Positions 1 to 9,419 of a stretch of 64,000 nucleotides of DNA are shown in pieces. Under the pieces are notes generated by a model. It made no database searches, was not told the origin of the DNA, and saw nothing but the letters and a program-made list of their open reading frames with translations. Numbering within the stretch: position 1 is the first letter of the stretch; each line of letters starts with the position of its first letter. The translations under genes were made by a program, and so were the position numbers. This DNA comes from Haloferax larsenii JCM 13917. GTDB lineage: Archaea > Halobacteriota > Halobacteria > Halobacteriales > Haloferacaceae. The DNA lies in the NCBI RefSeq assembly GCF_000336955.1, contig NZ_AOLI01000012.1, positions 136,358 through 200,357 of the forward strand, in the 5' to 3' direction.

Positions 1-87
1 CGCGAGGCGGACGAAGTCGCCGTCCTGAATACCGGACTCGACTTCTTCATCGACCTGCTCGGCCTCCGCCTGCTGTTCGTCGCTCAT
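1..87 (-). CDS. N-terminus of FKBP/SlyD-type peptidyl-prolyl isomerase (partial)
   Basis: Only the first 29 codons are present, reading leftwards from ATG at 87 off the window edge. The peptide starts MSDEQQAEAEQ and continues into GIQDGDFVRLA. An acidic lead followed by a (I/Q)xGDFVRL segment is how haloarchaeal FKBP-type (SlyD-like) peptidyl-prolyl isomerases begin, just before the FKBP fold. No catalytic residue is inside the window, so the call rests on this short resemblance. Such proteins act as cytosolic folding chaperones. The 150 bases to the right separate it from a divergent gene. Confidence 0.5.
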   Translation of the reverse strand, partial: MSDEQQAEAEQVDEEVESGIQDGDFVRLA

Positions 88-240
88 ACACCCTACGTGA
101 TTCGTGCGACCCTTAAGAATCACGTTTCGCCGGTGCGAGGTGTTCGGTCGGACGTACCCCCGAAACTCGGGCACGACAGACGATATCCGTCGAATCGTTT
201 ATGTTACTATCACGGTTTATAGTAATAGAGGCGTGTCAAC

Positions 241-702
241 ATGGCTCAGACAGAATTGTTCGTTGGGTTCGTCGTTGGGGTGGTACTACTGGCGTTCGTC
301 GTGGCGTACGTCGGTCGCGGGTGGCGACAGTACACGGTCAGCGCGCCCGTCGGTGGCGGTGGCTCGGGTGGCAGCAGTGGCGAAACGAGCAGTACCATGT
401 CGAACTGGACCGAGGACCCGACGGTGCTCTCGCTCGCGTTCCTTCTCCTCGCACTCGGCTTCGGCCTGATAGCTGTCCTCTTCGTCGGCGGCGGGGGCGT
501 GTCCGAGGAGATGACCAACACCGCGGGCGCGGTACTCGTGGGAGCCACGGTCCTCGTCGTGGTTGCGTACCTCTTTCACGGGACGTACCACGCCGCTCGG
601 AGTTGGGGACTCGAACGGTCGCAGGCGGCGCTTCTCGGGTCGTGGGTACTCGGCCTGTTGTTCATCGTCGCCCTCTCCTTGCGACTCCTCGGCCTGCTCT
701 GA
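241..702 (+). CDS. Four-segment membrane protein next to the oxidase cluster
   Basis: The product is 153 residues. A membrane segment at about 5-25 is followed by a Gly/Ser-rich linker (about 37-52), then three more hydrophobic segments at about 61-83, 92-111 and 127-152. I recognise no catalytic motif or named family. The gene lies three bases before the next membrane-protein gene, so the two are probably co-transcribed with the zinc-finger gene after them, divergent in position from the terminal oxidase operon. TATA-like AT-rich stretches lie at 196-223. A role in assembly or function of the oxidase is a guess from context only. Confidence 0.75.
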   Translation: MAQTELFVGFVVGVVLLAFVVAYVGRGWRQYTVSAPVGGGGSGGSSGETSSTMSNWTEDPTVLSLAFLLLALGFGLIAVLFVGGGGVSEEMTNTAGAVLVGATVLVVVAYLFHGTYHAARSWGLERSQAALLGSWVLGLLFIVALSLRLLGLL

Positions 703-729
703 GATGTGGGGCGTGGCGGTCTGCGAACG

Positions 730-2124
730 ATGAGTCTCCAACGTCTGCTGGGCTGGGCCCGCCGCACTCTCGTTACACTGGCAGTACTCATTGGTAGCCT
801 CGCGGCCGCGACACAGCCAGTGGCGGCTCACGCCGGGTCGCTCGGCGGGTCGCTCCGGTCGGTCCCAGCACCGTTCTGGCTCGTCGTCGTCTCCGGCGGC
901 GGCGTCGTCGGCGTCTCCTTTCTCGTCTCGGCGTTCGTGACCGACGACGAGACGCTCGGCGCGTTCGCCCGCCGGAGCGTTGCGCTCGGTCGCCCCGTCG
1001 AACTCGTCGGAAGAGGACTCCAAGTCGGCGGCGTGGTTGGGTTGCTTACAGTCGTCGCAGCCGGCTTGTTCGGGCCGAAGACCGCGATTGCGAATCTCGG
1101 TGTGCTCCTCGTCTGGGTCGGCTGGTGGGCTGGCTTCACCATGCTGACCTACCTCGTCGTGGACGTGTGGCCGCTCGTGAATCCGACGCGGACGCTGGGC
1201 ACAGTAGTCCGGTCACTCGGGGGGATTCCGACGCGTACCATCCCGGAGGCGGTGGGGTCGTGGCCGAGCGTCGTGGGCCTGCTCGCGCTCGTCTGGATAG
1301 AAGTCGTCAGCCCGCTTTCGGCCAATCCGCGGGCGCTGGCGGTCGTCGTCCTCGGCTATTCGGTCGTGACAGTCGCGGGGGCCGTCGTCTTCGGTGACGC
1401 GTGGTTCGACCACGTCGACCCCGTCTCCCGTGTGTTCAGACTCTACGGCCTGCTCGCACCGATTCAGCGAACTGACGACGGACTCTCGGTGTCGTTCCCC
1501 GGAGCGGGATTGGCTCGCGTCGAGACGGCGATGGACACCGACGACGTCGCCTTCGTCATCGGCCTCTTGTGGGTGACGACGTACGACGGCCTCGTCTCGA
1601 CCGTCGCGTGGGGGCGCGTCCTCGACGCGCTCGCCCCAGTTCCCTCGTGGGGAGTGAACCTCGTCGGCGTCGTCGCCGGCTTTCTCGTCTTCTTCGTCGT
1701 CTACCATCGCGCGGCCGACTCGGCCCGCAAGACCGCCGAGACGTACGTCACCGGTGACTTCATCGCCGGATGGTTCGCACCCGCGTTGGTTCCTATCGCC
1801 GCAGGTTACCACCTCGCCCACTTCGCGGGCTACGTCGTCGGCCTTGCACCCGCGCTGGCGACAGTCGCGTTCGACCCGCTCTCGCCACCTGCGAACATCA
1901 CGGTGTTAGCTATCCCGGAGTGGTTCGGGAGTCTACAGCTCGTGTTCGTCGTTCTCGGGCATCTACTGGCCGTCTGGGTGGCACACACGCGGTCGTTCGA
2001 CGTCTTCCCCGGGCGACTGCAACCGCTCCGGAGCCAGTACCCGTTCGTCGTCGTGACCATCTGCTATACGGCGTCGAGTCTCTGGGTCGTCGCCCAACCG
2101 ACACTCGGAGGTGTCGCGGGATGA
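730..2124 (+). CDS. Polytopic membrane protein of unknown function
   Basis: From ATG at 730 this gives 464 residues; an in-frame GTG at 706 would add eight. A cleavable-looking signal (about 12-32, ending AAAHAG-like) is followed by roughly ten hydrophobic segments. Polar loops hold histidines such as YHLAHFAGY near residue 364 and a WFDHVDP loop near 223. These could be metal or haem ligands, but nothing proves it. The stop overlaps the next start (ATGA at 2121-2124), so translation is probably coupled to the zinc-finger gene. Similar large membrane proteins occur beside haloarchaeal oxidases; I cannot assign a reaction. Confidence 0.75.
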   Translation: MSLQRLLGWARRTLVTLAVLIGSLAAATQPVAAHAGSLGGSLRSVPAPFWLVVVSGGGVVGVSFLVSAFVTDDETLGAFARRSVALGRPVELVGRGLQVGGVVGLLTVVAAGLFGPKTAIANLGVLLVWVGWWAGFTMLTYLVVDVWPLVNPTRTLGTVVRSLGGIPTRTIPEAVGSWPSVVGLLALVWIEVVSPLSANPRALAVVVLGYSVVTVAGAVVFGDAWFDHVDPVSRVFRLYGLLAPIQRTDDGLSVSFPGAGLARVETAMDTDDVAFVIGLLWVTTYDGLVSTVAWGRVLDALAPVPSWGVNLVGVVAGFLVFFVVYHRAADSARKTAETYVTGDFIAGWFAPALVPIAAGYHLAHFAGYVVGLAPALATVAFDPLSPPANITVLAIPEWFGSLQLVFVVLGHLLAVWVAHTRSFDVFPGRLQPLRSQYPFVVVTICYTASSLWVVAQPTLGGVAG

Positions 2125-2420
2125 GCCGACTGAGAGAACACAGGATGGCGACGCCGACCCCCGAGACGAGCGTCCCCGACGGAGCGGAACCGGTTGCGAC
2201 GTGCCCGTACTGCGACCGACCGTTCCGCCGGGAGCGACTCCGAGACTTGCACGTCGGCGACGTACACGAGGAGTGGACAGACGCAGACCGGGAGGCGTAC
2301 GAAGTGGCCGTCGAAGCCGAGTCCGAAGACCTGTTTCAGTACCACCTGAAGGTCGCGGGGGCACTCGGGGCGACCTACGCGGTGCTGTTCTTGCTTGCCG
2401 TGGTCGGATTCAGCCTCTAA
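2121..2420 (+). CDS. C2H2-like zinc-finger protein with C-terminal membrane anchor
   Basis: The product is 99 residues. The start ATG overlaps the upstream stop (ATGA), which fixes it. A single finger, CPYCDRPF followed by LHVGDVH, gives a CxxC...HxxxxxH zinc site around residues 28-48. An acidic helix follows, and one hydrophobic segment lies at about 78-98, with the chain ending right after it. The arrangement suggests a cytoplasmic zinc finger tethered to the membrane, not a free DNA-binding protein. It closes a three-gene plus-strand set and converges on the oxidase operon, with 39 bases between stops. The function is unknown. Confidence 0.8.
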   Translation: MSRLREHRMATPTPETSVPDGAEPVATCPYCDRPFRRERLRDLHVGDVHEEWTDADREAYEVAVEAESEDLFQYHLKVAGALGATYAVLFLLAVVGFSL

Positions 2421-2459
2421 CTGGGCTTCTCCTTACTTTGATTGGCCTTCTCTTCAGCG

Positions 2460-2675
2460 TCACGCGTGGCCGTGTTCGTGGTCGCCGTCGGAATCAGCGG
2501 GTTCTGGAAGGCGCATCACGACGGCAGTGAGAACGGCGACGCCGAGAATCGCAACCGCGCCACCCGCAGCGATGACAACTTCGCCCGCGCCGACCGCCTC
2601 CGCCACGAGCAGGATGACGAGTCCGAGCACGACGCCGACGAACGAGACGCCGAGCTCGACCGAGTGTTCAGTCAT
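2460..2675 (-). CDS. Small two-segment membrane protein with His-rich tail
   Basis: This is the last gene of the minus-strand oxidase operon. ATG at 2675 gives 71 residues, with hydrophobic segments at about 10-28 and 32-54. The C-terminus, DSDGDHEHGHA, is rich in His and Asp and could bind a metal such as copper. The His-rich tail mirrors the His-rich N-terminus of the subunit I-III fusion encoded by the same operon. A role in metal delivery or as a small oxidase subunit would fit, but no family was recognised. An upstream in-frame extension to 2702 runs into the spacer and looks unlikely. Confidence 0.7.
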   Translation of the reverse strand: MTEHSVELGVSFVGVVLGLVILLVAEAVGAGEVVIAAGGAVAILGVAVLTAVVMRLPEPADSDGDHEHGHA

Positions 2676-2735
2676 GCACAATGATAACACACCAGCCATC
2701 AAGAAGGTATGCCCGGAGACCGTCCTGCAGGCGAA

Positions 2736-3002
2736 TCAGTTCGCCGCGTTCTCGCCGCTTCTGGCCGCCACGACGACGAGTGCGAAGACGGTGATACCGA
2801 GCAAGAGTCCGGGACCGACGACCAGCGGTGTCGTGAGACTGCCGGGAACGACGCGAGTCATCATGACAGTCACGCCGACGCCGACAGGGACCGAAAAGAG
2901 GAGCGCGTAGGCGACAGCCGTGCGTAGCGAAGGGCTGGCGCTGACCGCGGAGGCGGAATCGGCTTCGACGTCGGCTGTTGCGTCTGAGCGAGTCACAGTC
3001 AC
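2736..3002 (-). CDS. Small membrane protein of the cytochrome oxidase operon
   Basis: GTG at 3002 overlaps the stop of the preceding subunit IV gene (GTGA at 3002-2999), which argues for this start over a longer reading. The 88-residue product has a polar, Ala/Asp-rich N-terminus (about 30 residues), then two hydrophobic segments at about 31-50 and 58-80. No motif is recognised. Position and coupling suggest an accessory subunit or assembly factor of the terminal oxidase. An alternative start at GTG 2996 would remove two residues. Confidence 0.7.
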   Translation of the reverse strand: MTVTRSDATADVEADSASAVSASPSLRTAVAYALLFSVPVGVGVTVMMTRVVPGSLTTPLVVGPGLLLGITVFALVVVAARSGENAAN

Positions 3003-3259
3003 AGGAGCGAGTACGACGCTGCGACCGTGAGTGCCAGCGCTGCCACGAGGCCGATGCCGACCAGATACGTCAGCGACCGCGGCTCCCAACGGAGGTGCTG
3101 GAAGTACGCCGCGACCAGCACCGCCTTCGCCGCCGAGAGGACGATAATGATGCCGAAGGCGGCCCAGTAGGCTAACCCCGCGAACTCGACGAGGACCTGA
3201 ATCGTCGCCGAGACGAACAATACCACGTAAATCGCCGTATAGAATTTTGTTGATACCAT
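2999..3259 (-). CDS. coxD: Cytochrome c oxidase subunit IV-like protein
   Basis: The 86-residue product has three hydrophobic segments (about 6-24, 30-53, 62-84). The second ends in KAVLVAAYFQHLRWEP, the signature of bacterial/archaeal caa3-type oxidase subunit IV. The start is set by a strong ribosome-binding sequence, GAGGTGA at 3271-3265, overlapping the upstream stop and five bases before ATG 3259; the in-frame GTG at 3268 lies inside that site. It sits directly after the subunit I-III fusion and is translationally coupled to the next small gene. Subunit IV is a non-catalytic stabilising subunit. Confidence 0.85.
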   Translation of the reverse strand: MVSTKFYTAIYVVLFVSATIQVLVEFAGLAYWAAFGIIIVLSAAKAVLVAAYFQHLRWEPRSLTYLVGIGLVAALALTVAASYSLL

Positions 3260-3269
3260 CGTTGTCACC

Positions 3270-5879
3270 TCACAGGATGTAGAACAGCGGGAAGAGGAAC
3301 AGCCAGACGATGTCGACGAAGTGCCAGTAGAGGCCGAAGTACTCCACCGACCGGCTGTCTTCGAGGTACGCGCCTCTCCATGCGCGTGCGGTCAGATACA
3401 GTGCGACGATGAGCCCCGCGATGACGTGGGCTGCGTGCAGCCCCGTCGTGAGGAAGAACGTCGACGTCCGAACGTTCGTCGAGAGCCACAGCCCCTCGTG
3501 GAAGAGGTGCTGCCACTCCAGCGCCTTGTTGACGAGGAAGCCGATACCGAGGACGAAGGTGGCGCCGAGACTCGTGACGAGTCCCAGTTTGTGCTTCTTC
3601 TCGGCCGCGACGAGCGCGAGGACGACGGTGAAACTGCTCGTCAACAGGATGTAGGTGTTGACGAGTCCCGGAATCGGGTCGTCCGGGACGGGTTGCCACC
3701 CGGTCCATCCGAAGGCGAATCGCGTGAAGATGTACGCGCCGAGGAAGCCGCCGAACAGGACCACGTCGGACGCGAGGAATATCCACATCCCCACCTTGCC
3801 GTTGTCGATGCCGGAGAACGGCCACGCCTCGCCCTCGTCGAAGACCGGGCCGTGGAACGGTTCGAGCCCCATCGCGATGAGTGACCCGAGGGTGACGCCG
3901 AATCCGGCGACAGCAGTCGTCGCATAGGCGGCCCCCATCATCCCTTCGGGGAACGCGGTGTCTTGCAGCGGTGAGATACCGAGCAAGATGAGGAACGCGC
4001 CCAGCGAGAGGACGAACGGCCAGATGCTCGCGTGGCTCGGCCCTTCGACCTCGGTGGCCTCGACCGTCGGTTCGTACTCTGTCGTAACCGCGGTGTGTGG
4101 TGAGGTTGCGACGCCGCCGTCTGCGGTTGCTCCCCCGCTGCCGTCGGCCGCGGTTGCACCACCTGTCGCGTCCGATTCTCTGTCGAGGATGAACGACAGG
4201 TGGCCGTCGCGGTAGGTCGGCGTGCCCTCGAAGTTTTCGAGGGGTGGCGGCGACGAGACGGCCCACTCGGCGGTAGTCGCGTACTCCCACGGGTTGTCGG
4301 AGACCGGGTCGCCCGTGAAGGCGCTCTTAAACAGGTTGTAGAACATGATGAGGAACGACAACCCGAGGACGAACCCGCCGATAGTGGCGAGTTGGTGCCA
4401 CGGCGCGAGTTCCGGCGCGTAGTCGAAGACACGCCGTGGCGTCTCCCACGCGACGAAAAGCGGGAAGTACAGCAGATTGAAGCCGACGAAGTAGGCCGCG
4501 AAGTGGACCTTCCCGAGGAACTCGTCGTACATCCGGCCGGTAATCTTCGGGAACCAGTAGTAGAGGCCGCCGACGAGCGCCGTCACGCCGCCGACCATCA
4601 CGTAGTGGAAGTGCGCGACGACCCAGTAGGTGCCGCGGAACTCGTAGTCGAGGACGACAGCGCCGAGGAAGACGCCCGTGATACCCCCGATGATGAACAA
4701 CAGGAGCGCCCCGAAGACGAAGAGGAAGGGCGTCGTGAAGCGTATCTTCCCCTTCAGCATGGTGTAGATGAGCGCGAAGACCATCAGGTCGAACGGCAGC
4801 GAGATGCCGATGGTCGTAATCATAAAGAGCGTCTTCACCTGGAGGTTGATGCTCGTCAGGAACATGTGGTGCATCCAGACGACGAAGCTCTGAATCGCCA
4901 CGAGCACCATCGCGATAATGAACCACTTCCGCCCGACGATGCGGCGGCCGGTGAACGTCTGGAACACCTCGGCCATGACGCCGAGCGCCGGGAAGAACAC
5001 GATGTACACCTCGGGATGGCCGAAGAACCAGAAGAGGTGCGTCCAGAGGAGCGCCCCCGCCGGTGACTCCATGGCGAAGTAGGTCGTCCCGAGCAGTCGG
5101 TCCGCCGAGAGGACCATCAGCGCGGCGAGGAGCGCCGCAAAGGCGAAGAGCATCATCCAGACGGTGAGGAGAATCGTCCAGCTAAACAGCGGCATATTGC
5201 GGAGCGTCAACCCCTCGGCCCGCATCCGATGCATCGTCGTCAGGAAATTGACCGACGAGACGGTGACTGAGGCGACGAACAGGACGAGCGCCAGCACTGC
5301 CGTCGACGCCCCGACGTCCGGTGTGAACGTCGGGACGTTTAGCGGGGCGTACATCGTCCACCCGCCGGAGAAGGTGCCGCCTTGGAAGAACGAGACGCCG
5401 AAGAGGATGCCGGAAAAGAGGTAGAGCCAGTAGGAAAGCGCGTTCAGTCTGGGGAACGCGAGGTCTTTCGCGCCGAGTTGGAGCGGGACGACGTAGTTCG
5501 CAAAGCCGAACGCGAACGGTGAGAGGAACCAAAACACCATCAACAGCCCGTGTGCCGAGACGGCCTGGTTGTACGCGACAGGGGCGAGAATCGTCTCAGT
5601 CGGGGCGCGCGGTGCCCACAGTTGGATGCGCATCAACCACGCGAGGACGCCGCCGAGGACGAGGAAGAAAAGCGACGTGACGATGTAGAGGATACCGACG
5701 TCTTTGTGATTCGTCGTGACGAACCAGCGCTTGATACTGCCCGTCCCCGGGAAGTCGTGACCGTGGTCGTGGTCGTGGTCGTCGGTGTGGCCGCCCGAGA
5801 CGACTTCACTCCCGACTTCTGTGCCACCGTCTGTCCGTTCAGAGCCACCACCTGTCCGTTCAGGATTCGTGTCGCTCAT
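3270..5879 (-). CDS. coxAC: Haem-copper terminal oxidase subunit I-III fusion
   Basis: This 869-residue protein catalyses O2 reduction coupled to proton pumping. The subunit I part (about 48-560) shows haem ligand H110 (SAHGLLM), Cu-B ligands H288 in FGHPEVY plus H337/H338 (WMHHMF), and H423/H425 (VAHFHYV). FGHPEVY contains both the Tyr cross-linked to His and the Glu of type A1 oxidases. A Gly/Ala/Thr-rich linker (about 565-610) joins a seven-helix subunit III part ending in [11 protein letters not shown]. The N-terminus carries [12 protein letters not shown], a possible metal-binding tail. The start overlaps the end of subunit II (ATGA at 5879-5876). I-III fusions are known in several prokaryotes. 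Confidence 0.95.
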   Translation of the reverse strand: MSDTNPERTGGGSERTDGGTEVGSEVVSGGHTDDHDHDHGHDFPGTGSIKRWFVTTNHKDVGILYIVTSLFFLVLGGVLAWLMRIQLWAPRAPTETILAPVAYNQAVSAHGLLMVFWFLSPFAFGFANYVVPLQLGAKDLAFPRLNALSYWLYLFSGILFGVSFFQGGTFSGGWTMYAPLNVPTFTPDVGASTAVLALVLFVASVTVSSVNFLTTMHRMRAEGLTLRNMPLFSWTILLTVWMMLFAFAALLAALMVLSADRLLGTTYFAMESPAGALLWTHLFWFFGHPEVYIVFFPALGVMAEVFQTFTGRRIVGRKWFIIAMVLVAIQSFVVWMHHMFLTSINLQVKTLFMITTIGISLPFDLMVFALIYTMLKGKIRFTTPFLFVFGALLLFIIGGITGVFLGAVVLDYEFRGTYWVVAHFHYVMVGGVTALVGGLYYWFPKITGRMYDEFLGKVHFAAYFVGFNLLYFPLFVAWETPRRVFDYAPELAPWHQLATIGGFVLGLSFLIMFYNLFKSAFTGDPVSDNPWEYATTAEWAVSSPPPLENFEGTPTYRDGHLSFILDRESDATGGATAADGSGGATADGGVATSPHTAVTTEYEPTVEATEVEGPSHASIWPFVLSLGAFLILLGISPLQDTAFPEGMMGAAYATTAVAGFGVTLGSLIAMGLEPFHGPVFDEGEAWPFSGIDNGKVGMWIFLASDVVLFGGFLGAYIFTRFAFGWTGWQPVPDDPIPGLVNTYILLTSSFTVVLALVAAEKKHKLGLVTSLGATFVLGIGFLVNKALEWQHLFHEGLWLSTNVRTSTFFLTTGLHAAHVIAGLIVALYLTARAWRGAYLEDSRSVEYFGLYWHFVDIVWLFLFPLFYIL

Positions 5880-6664
5880 GCTGCTCGTGCCTCCACGGCT
5901 GCGCTCTCGTTTTCGGTGCTCACGCTTTCGCTACTCCCGTTTTCGGTGCTCACGCGTTCGCTACTCCCGTTCCCGGTGCTTTCGTACCACTCCTCGTACT
6001 CGTCAGGAGGCATCACGATGACCTCCGCGGACATGTACGAGTGGCCGGCGCCACACAGTTCGTAACACTGAGCGGTGTAGGTCCCAGTCTCGTTGGCGAC
6101 GAACCACGTCTCGGTCTCCTGTCCGGGAATCGCGTCGGTCTTGACACGCAACTCGGGGATGCCGAAGTTGTGGAACACGTCGGCCGACGTCACCTGCAAT
6201 CTGACTGGCTGTTCTGCCGGGATGCGAAGGACGCCGTCGGTCGTGTGGCCGTTCGGATAGGTGAATCGCCATCCGAACTGGTAGCCTTCGGCTTCGATGT
6301 CCAACGAGTCGTCCGCCGACGGACCCTCCTCGACGTACAGAAGCGTCAGGTAGGTCCACGAAATCAGCGAGACAACGATAATCATGCTCATGAAAAACGA
6401 CGTGGCGAGTTTCCGTCCTCCCCCACTACCCGTCGGAAGCTCGCCCAGCACGGGGCGGTCTTCGACCTCCTTGCCCTCCTTTGCTGCCCCGGAGCGGTAC
6501 TTGTAGGCGTTGTACAGCATATAGCCGATGACCACCACTCCGACGAGCGTCCCGAGGAGCAGGAACACCTCGAAGATACTCTCGAAGACGATGATGCGCG
6601 ACCCCCGCGGGACGAGTCCCGACTGGAGGAAAAGCGGGCTACTGCCGACGAGTGTTGTGCCCAT
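5876..6664 (-). CDS. coxB: Cytochrome c oxidase subunit II (Cu-A)
   Basis: Two membrane helices near the N-terminus (about 27-49 and 88-108) precede a cupredoxin domain holding the Cu-A site: DVFHNFGIP supplies one His, and [12 protein letters not shown] supplies two Cys, a His and a Met. The domain faces outside and accepts electrons from a copper protein or cytochrome. ATG at 6664 is preferred because TTAATTAA at 6686-6693 lies about 27 bases upstream, as for leaderless transcripts; ATG 6673 is an alternative. The C-terminus is a low-complexity tail built by a 30-base tandem repeat (5909-5980). It heads the oxidase operon. Confidence 0.93.
   Translation of the reverse strand: MGTTLVGSSPLFLQSGLVPRGSRIIVFESIFEVFLLLGTLVGVVVIGYMLYNAYKYRSGAAKEGKEVEDRPVLGELPTGSGGGRKLATSFFMSMIIVVSLISWTYLTLLYVEEGPSADDSLDIEAEGYQFGWRFTYPNGHTTDGVLRIPAEQPVRLQVTSADVFHNFGIPELRVKTDAIPGQETETWFVANETGTYTAQCYELCGAGHSYMSAEVIVMPPDEYEEWYESTGNGSSERVSTENGSSESVSTENESAAVEARAA
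5909..5980 (-). repeat. 30-bp in-frame tandem repeat in coxB tail
   Basis: A unit of the form TTTTCGGTGCTCACGCTTTC plus CGCTACTCCCG is present about two and a half times at 5909-5980, with a few substitutions. Thirty bases is ten codons, so copy changes keep the frame. It encodes repeats of the type [10 protein letters not shown] / [10 protein letters not shown] at the C-terminus of subunit II. Confidence 0.8.
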
Positions 6665-6683
6665 TGATAACATCACCCACCCA

Positions 6684-6695
6684 TGTTAATTAACG
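6684..6695 (-). promoter_or_regulatory. TATA element of the oxidase operon
   Basis: TTAATTAAC on the minus strand is centred about 26 bases upstream of the coxB ATG at 6664. This matches haloarchaeal TATA spacing and implies a leaderless or nearly leaderless oxidase transcript. Confidence 0.5.
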
Positions 6696-6804
6696 TTCAT
6701 GATAATCACTGTTTCGGCGAACGGCGGTGACTTGGCGACAGGTGGCAAAAACAGGAAGAATGTGGGTCGTGACGGCCAGCAACGGTGGCCAGTTTCGAAG
6801 CCGA

Positions 6805-7323
6805 CTAGACTTGGTGTTGTGGAATCTCGGCCACGGCGTCGAGCGTGTACCCGAGTGCGAGGCCGTAAATCCAGTGTGCGGCCAGCGAGAACACGAGGAA
6901 CGACGCGAGGACCGCGAGGTCCGTTCCCGGCCAGAACGCCGGCACGAAGCCGAGCCAGTACAGTGTCGCAAAGGAGACGCCCCGAAGGTATTCGGGCGAC
7001 TCCGGTGGGAGGAACGCGCCGACGACCACGAACGTCAACGGGAGGACGACGACACCACCGATACCGAACAGTAAGACCCCAAGGGTAACCGTCGGTTCGA
7101 ACCCGAAGAACAGCGCGAACCCGGCGAATCGCGTCACCGGTTCCGTGACGAACAGCCCGAGTAGCTCGGGAATCCCGACGAGCACTGGCAACATCAGTAC
7201 CGTCCCGACGAGACCGCCACCCATCGCCGCGGCGATGACGCGCCCGGTTATCTCCGGTTCGAGCGTCTCGCCTGCTGGTTGTTCTACCCCACCCACGGCC
7301 GGATTCGGTGTCTCTTGGCTCAT
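6805..7323 (-). CDS. Membrane protein upstream of oxidase operon
   Basis: The product is 172 residues, with an acidic N-terminal tail (about 1-24) and four hydrophobic segments at about 27-53, 62-88, 89-106 and 117-155. It resembles haloarchaeal membrane proteins (possibly the DUF6789 type) found beside cytochrome oxidase genes, though I could not confirm the family. The 140 bases between its stop and coxB contain a separate TATA-like element, so it may be transcribed independently. No metal or catalytic motif stands out. The start ATG at 7323 is followed by an ordinary Met-Ser-Gln lead. Confidence 0.75.
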   Translation of the reverse strand: MSQETPNPAVGGVEQPAGETLEPEITGRVIAAAMGGGLVGTVLMLPVLVGIPELLGLFVTEPVTRFAGFALFFGFEPTVTLGVLLFGIGGVVVLPLTFVVVGAFLPPESPEYLRGVSFATLYWLGFVPAFWPGTDLAVLASFLVFSLAAHWIYGLALGYTLDAVAEIPQHQV

Positions 7324-7507
7324 CGTCTCCTCGTATTACGATATCCCCCACGATAAAGGGTAACAATTGACATACCAGAAATACGTACTGTTCCGTTTCG
7401 GACGATGGAACTCCAAAGCTCCCAATGTCAACTCAGACATATTTTCTCGTTCCCGCCATGCTCGCGAGTCACCGACGTTTTTGTCGCGCGACCCCACCCT
7501 TCGGTCG

Positions 7508-8065
7508 ATGTACGAAGTCGAGGTCAAGGTTCGCGCCGACCACGAGGCGGTCAGAGAGCGCCTCGAAACGACTGGGGCCGAGCAGGTCAATCGCGTCACA
7601 CAGACCGACACCTACTACGACGCACCGCACAAGGACTTCGCCGAGACCGACGAGGCGCTGCGTCTTCGCCGTGAGAAGCGATACGAGAGCGACGAGGTCG
7701 TCTCCGAGACGACCCGTCTCACCTACAAAGGCCCGCTCGTCGACGAGTCGTCGAAGACCCGCCGCGAGTTCGAGACGAGCGTCGAAGACGGCGAGACGAT
7801 GGACGACATTTGTGGCGCAGTCGGCTTCGAACCGGCAGCGACCGTCGAAAAAGAGCGCGAACGTTTCGCACTCGACGGATACACCGTCTCCCTCGACGCC
7901 GTCTCCGGACTCGGCGAGTTCGTGGAGGTCGAAGTCGAAGTCGAAACCGGCCTCGACGACGCTCGCGACGGTGCCTTCGACGTGCTTCGGAAGCTCGGAC
8001 TCGACCCCGACGACCAGATTCGGACCTCCTACCTCGGAATGCTACTCGGCGCGCCCGAAGAATAA
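7508..8065 (+). CDS. CYTH-domain protein (class IV adenylate cyclase / thiamine triphosphatase-like)
   Basis: ATG at 7508 opens MYEVEVKV, giving the ExExK motif (E3, E5, K7) that binds metal and triphosphate in CYTH domains; longer upstream readings are non-coding in character. At 185 residues, the length matches single-domain class IV adenylate cyclase/CyaB proteins. Later conserved features are the TDTYYDAP strand, the LRLRRE and RLTYKGP strands and the EVEVEVE segment near residue 142. Archaeal members may hydrolyse triphosphorylated substrates rather than make cAMP; the reaction cannot be decided from sequence. It stands alone between a divergent membrane gene and metK. Confidence 0.88.
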   Translation: MYEVEVKVRADHEAVRERLETTGAEQVNRVTQTDTYYDAPHKDFAETDEALRLRREKRYESDEVVSETTRLTYKGPLVDESSKTRREFETSVEDGETMDDICGAVGFEPAATVEKERERFALDGYTVSLDAVSGLGEFVEVEVEVETGLDDARDGAFDVLRKLGLDPDDQIRTSYLGMLLGAPEE

Positions 8066-8123
8066 CGGCAACCGTTGCCACCCTGATACCCCATAGTAAT
8101 ACACGTTTGAGGCAAGGTTTCCG

Positions 8124-8134
8124 CAAGTTATAGA
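8124..8134 (+). promoter_or_regulatory. TATA element of metK
   Basis: AAGTTATAG at 8125-8133 is centred about 30 bases before ATG 8160, suggesting a leader of only a few bases. Confidence 0.45.
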
Positions 8135-8159
8135 ACGGCCCGCTGGGTACGTCTGGCCA

Positions 8160-9380
8160 ATGAGCGACCGAAACATCCGCCTCGAATCCGCCGACAAGCG
8201 GGCAATCGAGGACCAGAAGGTCGAAATCGTCGAACGAAAGGGAATCGGTCACCCGGATTCTATCTGCGACGGTGTCGCCGAAAGTGTCTCTCGTGCGCTG
8301 TCGAATCTCTACCTCGACCGCGTCGGCAAAGTCCTCCACTACAACACGGACGAGACACAGCTCGTCGCCGGTACTGCCGCCCCCGCGTTCGGTGGCGGTG
8401 AAGTCATCGAGCCGATTTACCTCCTCATCGTCGGGCGGGCGACCAAGAAGTACGTGAAAGACGGCGAGACGCTTCAGCTCCCCGTCGACTCCGTCGCCCT
8501 TCGCGCGGCGCGTGAGTACCTGACCGAGAACCTCCCCGAACTCGACGTCGGCAGCGACGTTATCGTCGACGTCAAACTCGGCGAGGGCTCCGGCGACCTC
8601 CAAGACGTCTTCGGCGAGGAGACACAGGAAGTCCCGATGGCGAACGACACCAGCTTCGGTGTCGGCCACGCCCCACTCACCGAGACCGAGCAAATCGTCC
8701 GCGAGACGGAGCGCGCCCTCAACGGCGCTCGCTACGGCGACGACCACCCCGAACTCGGACAGGACATCAAAATCATGGGCAAGCGCGAAGGCGACGTCAT
8801 CGACGTGACCGTCGCGGCCGCCATGGTCGACGCCTATATCGACGGCATGGACGACTACATCGACGCCGTCGAGGACGTCCGCGAGTACGTTTCGGACCTC
8901 GCAACCGAGTACACCGACCGCGAGGTCAACGTCGAGGTCAACACCGCCGACGACTACGAAGAAGGCTCTATCTACCTCACGACGACCGGCACCTCGGCCG
9001 AGCAGGGTGACGACGGCTCTGTCGGCCGCGGCAACCGCGCCAACGGTCTCATCACGCCGAACCGTCCGATGAGCATGGAAGCGACCTCCGGCAAGAACCC
9101 CGTCAACCACATCGGGAAGATTTACAACCTGCTTTCGACCCACATCGCCGAGACGGTCGTCGCCGAAGTCGACGGCATCCGCGACCTGCAGGTCCGTCTG
9201 CTCTCCCAAATCGGTCGCCCTATCGACGAACCGCACGTCGCCGACGCGAAGGTCGTCACCCACGACGGCGTCACCGTCGCCGACATCGAAGACGACGTCG
9301 TCGCCATCATCGACCGCGAACTCGCCGACGTGACCGACATCACCCGACGCACTATCGAAGGCGAACTCAGCACGTTCTAA
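8160..9380 (+). CDS. metK: Archaeal S-adenosylmethionine synthetase
   Basis: This makes S-adenosylmethionine from methionine and ATP. The 406-residue length and motifs are those of the archaeal class, which diverges strongly from bacterial Met[16 protein letters not shown] near residues 31-45 holds the ATP-binding His and Asp. [20 protein letters not shown] near 290 and [13 protein letters not shown] near 312 are also typical. ATG 8160 directly follows a TATA-like element with hardly any leader. It converges on the polyphosphate kinase gene, with about 105 bases between stops that hold a palindrome and a 14-bp tandem repeat. Confidence 0.96.
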   Translation: MSDRNIRLESADKRAIEDQKVEIVERKGIGHPDSICDGVAESVSRALSNLYLDRVGKVLHYNTDETQLVAGTAAPAFGGGEVIEPIYLLIVGRATKKYVKDGETLQLPVDSVALRAAREYLTENLPELDVGSDVIVDVKLGEGSGDLQDVFGEETQEVPMANDTSFGVGHAPLTETEQIVRETERALNGARYGDDHPELGQDIKIMGKREGDVIDVTVAAAMVDAYIDGMDDYIDAVEDVREYVSDLATEYTDREVNVEVNTADDYEEGSIYLTTTGTSAEQGDDGSVGRGNRANGLITPNRPMSMEATSGKNPVNHIGKIYNLLSTHIAETVVAEVDGIRDLQVRLLSQIGRPIDEPHVADAKVVTHDGVTVADIEDDVVAIIDRELADVTDITRRTIEGELSTF

Positions 9381-9396
9381 GAAGACGAGTCGGCGC

Positions 9397-9412
9397 AGAA
9401 CAGCGCTGTTCT
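9397..9412. terminator. 16-bp perfect palindrome between convergent genes
   Basis: AGAACAGCGCTGTTCT is a perfect palindrome with no loop, 17 bases after the metK stop. It could form a short stem in either transcript or bind a dimeric protein. A terminator role is inferred from its place between two convergent stops; no T-tract follows. Confidence 0.35.
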
Positions 9413-9419
9413 CTCGTTC

